From Opitutia bacterium (lineage in GTDB: Bacteria > Verrucomicrobiota > Verrucomicrobiia > Opitutales > JANYEO01), in the NCBI GenBank assembly GCA_025363025.1, contig JANYEO010000022.1, positions 1-10,100 of the forward strand: DNA of 10,100 bases, in the 5' to 3' direction. A program made the translations under genes and the position numbers. The notes under the pieces were generated by a model. It had not been told where the DNA came from. It was given only the letters and a program-made list of their open reading frames with translations, and searched no databases. Positions 5,956 through 10,100 of this stretch are shown piece by piece (position 1 is the first letter of the stretch; each line of letters starts with the position of its first letter).

Positions 5956-7124
5956 TGCATAGCGGCTTAAAAAAATTACAGGAAGGATATAGGCCCGGAG
6001 AGTGGGCTTTTTATCTGGATGACCCGGCGGCGGGTACGTGGGTGGGGGCCCTTGGGGCGGAGGCGGTGAAGGTATGTAGGGGAGAAAGGCGGGCGCTAGA
6101 GGCAGAGGCGTGGGTTAGGGAGCAAGGAGGAGAAGGTGTTTTTCCTATGGGCCTCGCTTTTGAAGAGGAGACCGATGGAGTGCCACCTGCATGTGTTGTT
6201 TTTAAGCCTAAGGGGGTGCATGGGGGTATGTTAGGGCAGGGGGATGATGGGAGGGCGGGAGTGTGTGATTGTGGGGGGGATGGTGTTGTTTTACCTAGGG
6301 GAGTGAAGCAGGTGGATGTTATTGAGCCGAAAGGCGGGTATAGGGTAGCGGTTGCACAAGCGATTGAGGCCATAAAAGGAAATGGGGTGGAGAAAGTGGT
6401 ATTGGCCCGTGGGGTAATTTTAGAAGCGAAGGAAGCGTGGGAGCCCTGGGCCGTGGCTCGGGTGCTTAAGCAGGCGTACCCTCATTGTCAACTGCTCGTA
6501 TGGATAACGCCAGAGGGGGGTAGTTATATTGCGGCGAGCCCCGAACGGTTGCTCAGTGTTAAGAACAATAAGGTATGGACAGAGGCTTTGGCAGGGACGG
6601 CTCCCCGGGGGGATACTCCTGAAGCGGATGTGGCATTAGGAGTAGCTTTACTTGAGAGTGCAAAAGATGGGCGAGAGCAGGCGCTTGTATGTGCCCAAAT
6701 TGTACGAAGACTTGAAGCCGCTGGGCTTGAGGTAACAGTGGGCGAGCGGACGCTCAAAAAGCTACCGTTAGTACAGCATGTATTGACCCCTATACGAGCG
6801 GAAGGGGCGGCTCGTATTTTAAGTGTAGTCCACAAACTGCACCCAACGTCTGCTATTTGTGGGGAGCCTAAAAAACAAGCGGCAGCGCTGATAAAAGATT
6901 TAGAGGGCTTTCAGCGTGGGTGGTATGCGGGGGCTTTTGGATGGGTGAATGCGGCTGGTGAAGGGCATTTTGCTGTGGGGATACGTGGGGTGGAGCTGCA
7001 AGGGTGTTTTGCGCGTATCATTTGTGGAGCGGGGATTATTGAAGCCTCTGACCCACAGAAGGAAGAGGCGGAGACAGGGCTTAAGATGAAGGGGATAGTG
7101 AATGCATTGAGAGGTCGTATGTAG
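5955..7124 (+). CDS. menF: Isochorismate synthase
   Basis: Converts chorismate to isochorismate with Mg2+, the entry step of classical menaquinone synthesis. The C-terminal chorismate-binding domain spans about residues 120-385. It contains VEKVVLARG with the probable general base K147, AASPERLL with E197, ALAGTAPRG (211-219), KDGREQALV with E241, HKLHPTSAICG (293-303), the GWYAGAFGW block (322-330) and CGAGIIEASDPQKEEAETGLKM with E373. The spacings K147-E197-E241-E373 equal those I recall between K190, E240, E284 and E416 of E. coli MenF. The N-terminal part (1-115) is weakly conserved, Gly-rich and shorter than in E. coli MenF (389 versus about 431 residues). The usual EH pair is EQ here. 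Entry into menaquinone rather than siderophore synthesis is inferred from the menD and menB neighbours. It directly overlaps metG. Confidence 0.92.
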   Translation: MHSGLKKLQEGYRPGEWAFYLDDPAAGTWVGALGAEAVKVCRGERRALEAEAWVREQGGEGVFPMGLAFEEETDGVPPACVVFKPKGVHGGMLGQGDDGRAGVCDCGGDGVVLPRGVKQVDVIEPKGGYRVAVAQAIEAIKGNGVEKVVLARGVILEAKEAWEPWAVARVLKQAYPHCQLLVWITPEGGSYIAASPERLLSVKNNKVWTEALAGTAPRGDTPEADVALGVALLESAKDGREQALVCAQIVRRLEAAGLEVTVGERTLKKLPLVQHVLTPIRAEGAARILSVVHKLHPTSAICGEPKKQAAALIKDLEGFQRGWYAGAFGWVNAAGEGHFAVGIRGVELQGCFARIICGAGIIEASDPQKEEAETGLKMKGIVNALRGRM

Positions 7125-7190
7125 CATTCATGATTTATAAGTTTGAAAGTTAAAAATTGAAATTCTTCCAGTTGTGTTTAAAAAGCTATT
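7125..7190 (+). repeat. menF-menD spacer with shortened copy of the men-spacer repeat
   Basis: CATGATTTATAAGTTT (7129-7144) matches 8989-9004 in the menD-menB spacer with one mismatch. GTTAAAAATTGA (7149-7160) matches 9078-9089 with one mismatch, and a T-run plus AAAGCTA precedes both downstream start codons. The roughly 73 bp separating the two blocks in the menD-menB spacer are missing here, including the right terminal inverted repeat. The left inverted repeat is also missing. It looks like a deletion derivative of the same sequence. The 66 bp hold no Shine-Dalgarno for menD. Confidence 0.45.
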
Positions 7191-8969
7191 ATGCAGCAGT
7201 TCCCTGATCTTATAACGGCGAATACGGAGACATTGTGGGGGGGGGTATTGGCGGAGTCCCTCAGACGAGCGGGGCTGCGGCGGGTGGTAATTTCACCCGG
7301 GTCGTCATCTACACCGTTAGCACTGGGTTTTTATTTAAATAAAGGGCTAAAGGCGCATGTTGTCCTGGATGAGCGGGGAGCGGCTTTTTTTGCATTGGGG
7401 TTAGCTAAAGCATTGGAAGAGCCGGTGGGGCTTATTTGCACCTCGGGTACGGCTGCGGCGAATTACTTCCCAGCTCTTGTCGAGGCGCGGATGAGTGGGG
7501 TACCGCTGATTATTTTGACTGTGGATCGCCCATCTGAGATGCGCTATGCGGGTGGCGAGCAAGTGATTGATCAGCAACGGTTGTACGGCCATATGCCGGT
7601 GTGGTACAGGGAGCTGCCATTGCCACGGTCGGAAGAAAAGCTTTTTCGCGTATTAAGGGACCAGGCGGTGTATGCGCATGAGCGGGCGTGCTTCCCTTTT
7701 CCTGGGCCTGTGCATTTAAATGTACCCTTTCCGTATCCGGTGGTGCCTCAGCCGGAGCGAAGTGATGGGTATAAAAAATTACTAGTAAAAGTAGCTGACG
7801 AAGGTTTTTTTGCATCTATAACTGCGATAAGGCCATCGGGGGTAACAGGAGACGGGATGGTGGCAAAGGCGTTGTTCGAGAAGCTGCGAGGTTATAAGAC
7901 AGGATGCATTACGGTAGGCGCACAGCAGGGATTTGGGCGGGCTACGTTAGCAGATGATGTGGCAGCCATTGCCCAATCATTGGGTTGGCCGGTATTAGTA
8001 GATGGGATTGCACCCATTAGAGGAGAAAAGGGCAAGATACCGGGGATGGTTGCGCATTATGATATTATTTTGAGAAATGCGGCGTGTTATCAGCAGCTAA
8101 GACCTGAAGCGGTGCTGCATATAGGACGCTTGCCTACCAGTAAGACGCTGCGTAGTTGGTTGGAAGAGGGCCAAGCAGACGCTTTCCATGTGGAGCCGAC
8201 TGGTGAATTTGTGGACCCGTACTTCCGCGGGATAAGTCATGTGAGGGTAAGCCCGCATTTATTAGCTGGAGTCGTTAGTGAGGAAAAGAAAGCGTTGTCA
8301 GTTTACGCAAAGAGATGGAAGGCCCTAGATGAAAAAGTGGCAGCGGGGGTTAACGCTGCTTTTATTAAAGAAGAAAGCCTCTTTGAATCAAAAATACCTT
8401 GGGTGCTTAGCCAGGCTTTGCCCGCAGAGGCGCCGTGGTTTGTATCTACCAGTATGGCGATACGAGAGTGTGAAGCTTTTATGCTGGCTACGGAGAAGCG
8501 CTTTAATGTGTTTTGCAACCGGGGGGCTAATGGGCTGGATGGCTTGATTGCGACGAGCTATGGTATGGCTGAGGGGGCACAGAAGCCGAGCCTGCTGCTT
8601 ATTGGGGATTTAGGCTTTTTGCATGATCAGGGAGCGCTTTTACTGAATCAAAATGGGTTTAGTGGTAGCTTGACTATCCTGTGTGTTGATAATGATGGGG
8701 GGACTATTTTTCGTTATTTAGGGATTGCGACGTGTGAAGGCGTGCCACTTGAAAAATTGTGGTTGACCCCCCAAGTAGCGGATATCCCTGCTTTGGGCCG
8801 GGCTCATGGAGTTGAGGTGATATGCCCTGAAACGTGGGAGGCCGTGGAGGCTGCGATAAAGGTATTGCCTGAAGCAGGGACACGGCTAATTTATTTTAAA
8901 ACAAATGGGGCCAATGATTTTGATAAGCGTAAAGCGTTGATAAAGGAGCTTGTTGATTCATTGGCATGA
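7191..8969 (+). CDS. menD: 2-succinyl-5-enolpyruvyl-6-hydroxy-3-cyclohexene-1-carboxylate synthase (MenD)
   Basis: A thiamine-diphosphate enzyme that joins isochorismate and 2-oxoglutarate to make SEPHCHC, with loss of CO2. The 592-residue product has the MenD order. The N-terminal Pyr domain contains ISPGSSSTPLAL (34-45), the cofactor-activating glutamate E61 in LDERGAAFFALGLAKA, TSGTAAANYFPALVEA (84-99) and LTVDRPSEMR (109-118). A middle domain with VGAQQGFG and IGRLPTSK follows. The PP domain contains STSMAIRECE (419-428), NRGANGLDG (443-451) and the ThDP/Mg motif from GDL (472-474) to DNDGGTIF (500-507). E. coli has NNNGG where DNDGG stands here. The start is set by ATG 7191 and MenD-like spacing to ISPG. 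The frame crosses a run of nine G at 7237-7245 near the 5' end. It lies 66 bp after menF, same strand, presumably in the same transcript. Confidence 0.95.
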   Translation: MQQFPDLITANTETLWGGVLAESLRRAGLRRVVISPGSSSTPLALGFYLNKGLKAHVVLDERGAAFFALGLAKALEEPVGLICTSGTAAANYFPALVEARMSGVPLIILTVDRPSEMRYAGGEQVIDQQRLYGHMPVWYRELPLPRSEEKLFRVLRDQAVYAHERACFPFPGPVHLNVPFPYPVVPQPERSDGYKKLLVKVADEGFFASITAIRPSGVTGDGMVAKALFEKLRGYKTGCITVGAQQGFGRATLADDVAAIAQSLGWPVLVDGIAPIRGEKGKIPGMVAHYDIILRNAACYQQLRPEAVLHIGRLPTSKTLRSWLEEGQADAFHVEPTGEFVDPYFRGISHVRVSPHLLAGVVSEEKKALSVYAKRWKALDEKVAAGVNAAFIKEESLFESKIPWVLSQALPAEAPWFVSTSMAIRECEAFMLATEKRFNVFCNRGANGLDGLIATSYGMAEGAQKPSLLLIGDLGFLHDQGALLLNQNGFSGSLTILCVDNDGGTIFRYLGIATCEGVPLEKLWLTPQVADIPALGRAHGVEVICPETWEAVEAAIKVLPEAGTRLIYFKTNGANDFDKRKALIKELVDSLA

Positions 8970-8971
8970 GT

Positions 8972-9062
8972 GAGACCGTTGCACAATGCATGATTTATGA
9001 GTTTTTGGTCGGTTGTCGTTCCTTGAGTACCTCAAAATCAAAGCATTCTGCAAGCGGTCTCT
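8972..9062. repeat. Short palindromic element with imperfect terminal inverted repeats, behind menD
   Basis: The left end, GAGACCGTTGCACAATGC (8972-8989), is the imperfect reverse complement of the right end, GCATTCTGCAAGCGGTCTC (9043-9061); one indel and one mismatch. The interior carries TGAGTTTTTGGTCGGTTGT and a tight hairpin TTGAG-TAC-CTCAA (about 9023-9035). It begins 2 bp after the menD stop. There is no room for a coding sequence, so any mobility would need a transposase in trans, as in MITEs or REP-like elements. A longer, inverted copy follows menB. The remaining 9063-9135 before menB is A/T-rich, includes a run of eight T (9101-9108) and has no Shine-Dalgarno. Confidence 0.75.
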
Positions 9063-9135
9063 AAATAATTTGCTGAGGTTAAAAGTTGAGTAATTAAGTA
9101 TTTTTTTTAAAGCTACGTTACGAAATGGTCTTACT

Positions 9136-9981
9136 ATGAATAAACCTGTCATTTGGAAAACGGTTAAACTCTTCGAGGATATTCTTTATCATAAAGCCGA
9201 GGGCGAGGGGATTGCCAAGATTACGATTAACCGACCACATAAGCGGAATGCCTTTCGCCCGCAGACGGTGATAGAGATGATAGAGGCCTTTACGGATGCG
9301 AGGGAAGATAGCCGCGTGGGGGCTATTCTTTTAACAGGGGCAGGGCCGCATACGGATGGGAAGTATGCCTTTTGCTCCGGAGGGGACCAATCTGTGCGCG
9401 GAGAGGCGGGATATGTGGATGATGGTGGGGTGCCGCGTTTAAATGTGCTCGACTTGCAGCGGCTTATAAGAACGATGCCCAAGGTGGTGATAGCGCTTGT
9501 GGCGGGCTATGCAATTGGAGGGGGGCAGGTATTGCACCTAGTGTGTGATCTAACTATTGCGGCTGAGAATGGTATTTTTGGGCAGACAGGCCCCCGGGTG
9601 GGGAGTTTTGACGGTGGCTTTGGCTCCAGCTACCTTGCGCGCTGTGTGGGGCAGAAGAAGGCCCGGGAAATATGGTTTCTTTGTCGGCAGTATAGTGCGG
9701 CCGAAGCCCTCCAGATAGGGCTTATTAATACAGTTGTGCCAATTGAGCGTTTGGAAGAAGAGGGCGTGCAGTGGGCCCGTGAAGTGATGGAGAAAAGCCC
9801 GCTAGCGATCCGCTGTTTAAAATCTGCCCTGAATGCGGATTGTGATGGGCAAGCAGGCCTTCAGGAGCTGGCGGGGAATGCAACGCTGCTTTATTACCTT
9901 ACCGAGCAAGGGAGTGAAGGACTCAGTGCGTATTTAGAGAAACGTAAGCCGGAGTTTGAGAAGTACCCTTGGTTGCCTTAG
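9136..9981 (+). CDS. menB: 1,4-dihydroxy-2-naphthoyl-CoA synthase
   Basis: A crotonase-fold enzyme that closes the second ring of o-succinylbenzoyl-CoA in menaquinone synthesis. The 281 residues match the usual family length. Visible motifs are ITINRPHKRNAFRPQT (29-44), the oxyanion-hole region FCSGGDQS (79-86), VAGYAIGGGQVLHLVCDLTIAAEN (122-145), QTGPRVGSFDGGFGSSYLAR (150-169) and the C-terminal LLYYLTEQGSEGLSAYLEKRKPEFEKYPWLP. The family-specific SGGDQ and SFDGG wording separates it from generic enoyl-CoA hydratases. Gly at position 152 (QTG) is the form associated with bicarbonate-dependent (type I) MenB, whereas the Mycobacterium type has Asp (QTD). It is separated from menD by a 166-bp spacer containing a repeat element; menC and menE, often nearby, are not between them. 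Confidence 0.97.
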   Translation: MNKPVIWKTVKLFEDILYHKAEGEGIAKITINRPHKRNAFRPQTVIEMIEAFTDAREDSRVGAILLTGAGPHTDGKYAFCSGGDQSVRGEAGYVDDGGVPRLNVLDLQRLIRTMPKVVIALVAGYAIGGGQVLHLVCDLTIAAENGIFGQTGPRVGSFDGGFGSSYLARCVGQKKAREIWFLCRQYSAAEALQIGLINTVVPIERLEEEGVQWAREVMEKSPLAIRCLKSALNADCDGQAGLQELAGNATLLYYLTEQGSEGLSAYLEKRKPEFEKYPWLP

Positions 9982-9995
9982 GAGATGGATTGTAA

Positions 9996-10100
9996 AGAGA
10001 CTGATTGCAGAATGCTTTTATTTTGAGGAATTTGTAGGACAGAGCGACGAATGTACATACGGTACTTGAGGAGCAACAACCGACCAAAAACTCAAAAGAA
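9996..10100. repeat. Second, longer, inverted copy of the men-spacer element (truncated by window end)
   Basis: AGAGACTGATTGCAGAATGC (9996-10015) matches the reverse complement of the right end of the element at 8972-9062 with two mismatches. TATTTTGAG and then GTACTTGAGGAGCAACAACC / GACCAAAAACTCA also match in order. Relative to the menD copy there are about 34 extra bases (10028-10061), including a TGTACA palindrome. It starts 14 bp after the menB stop and has the opposite orientation to the menD copy. The far terminal repeat should lie just beyond position 10100. Confidence 0.7.

Noticed and set aside
6011..6373. Minus-strand 120-codon frame within menF
   Set aside because: Low-complexity Pro/Ser/Thr translation typical of the antisense of a G-rich coding region; menF motifs are on the plus strand.

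Overview
The window (10.1 kb, no tRNA or rRNA seen) looks like chromosome from a Gram-negative bacterium. It carries a Pal/OmpA-type envelope protein, an outer-membrane beta-barrel protein ending in Phe, a methionyl-tRNA synthetase, and part of the classical menaquinone pathway. The MetRS N-terminus (TTAIDYANGAPHLGHAYEK) and the Pal wording (EGHCDWHGTTEYNLALGD) resemble my memory of Verrucomicrobiota, class Opitutae. That assignment is inference from motif wording and was not tested by a search. Most genes lack a clear Shine-Dalgarno sequence.

Layout. 2-250 (+) is the 3' end of a pal-like gene. 251-438 is a convergent spacer holding a long nested palindrome (259-383). 439-4148 (-) holds three genes for exported proteins. 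In transcription order they are a 246-aa Cys-Pro repeat protein (4148 to 3408), a 691-aa protein with a transmembrane segment and a long coiled coil (3280 to 1205), and a 241-aa beta-barrel (1164 to 439). A hairpin terminator lies between the first two. The first two have signal peptides of equal length followed by the same FKA start, and the third is similar (AFEAG). I recognise no function for the first two. 4149-4416 is a divergent spacer with a candidate promoter and two small hairpins upstream of metG.

4417-9981 (+) is metG, menF, menD, menB. metG and menF overlap by one base (TAATG). MenF, MenD and MenB carry out chorismate to isochorismate, isochorismate to SEPHCHC, and the later naphthoate ring closure. 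menH, menC, menE and menA are not in the window, so they lie elsewhere or downstream.

The most unusual non-coding signal is a family of short inverted-repeat elements just behind stop codons of the men genes. One complete copy (8972-9062), bounded by imperfect terminal inverted repeats, follows menD. A second copy in opposite orientation, with about 34 bp of extra internal sequence, follows menB and runs off the window end. The menF-menD spacer holds a shrunken relative. The palindrome at 259-383 shares the inner arms (TTATTTTGAG ... CTCAAAA) and the inner spacing of the copy behind menB, which suggests a related element type.
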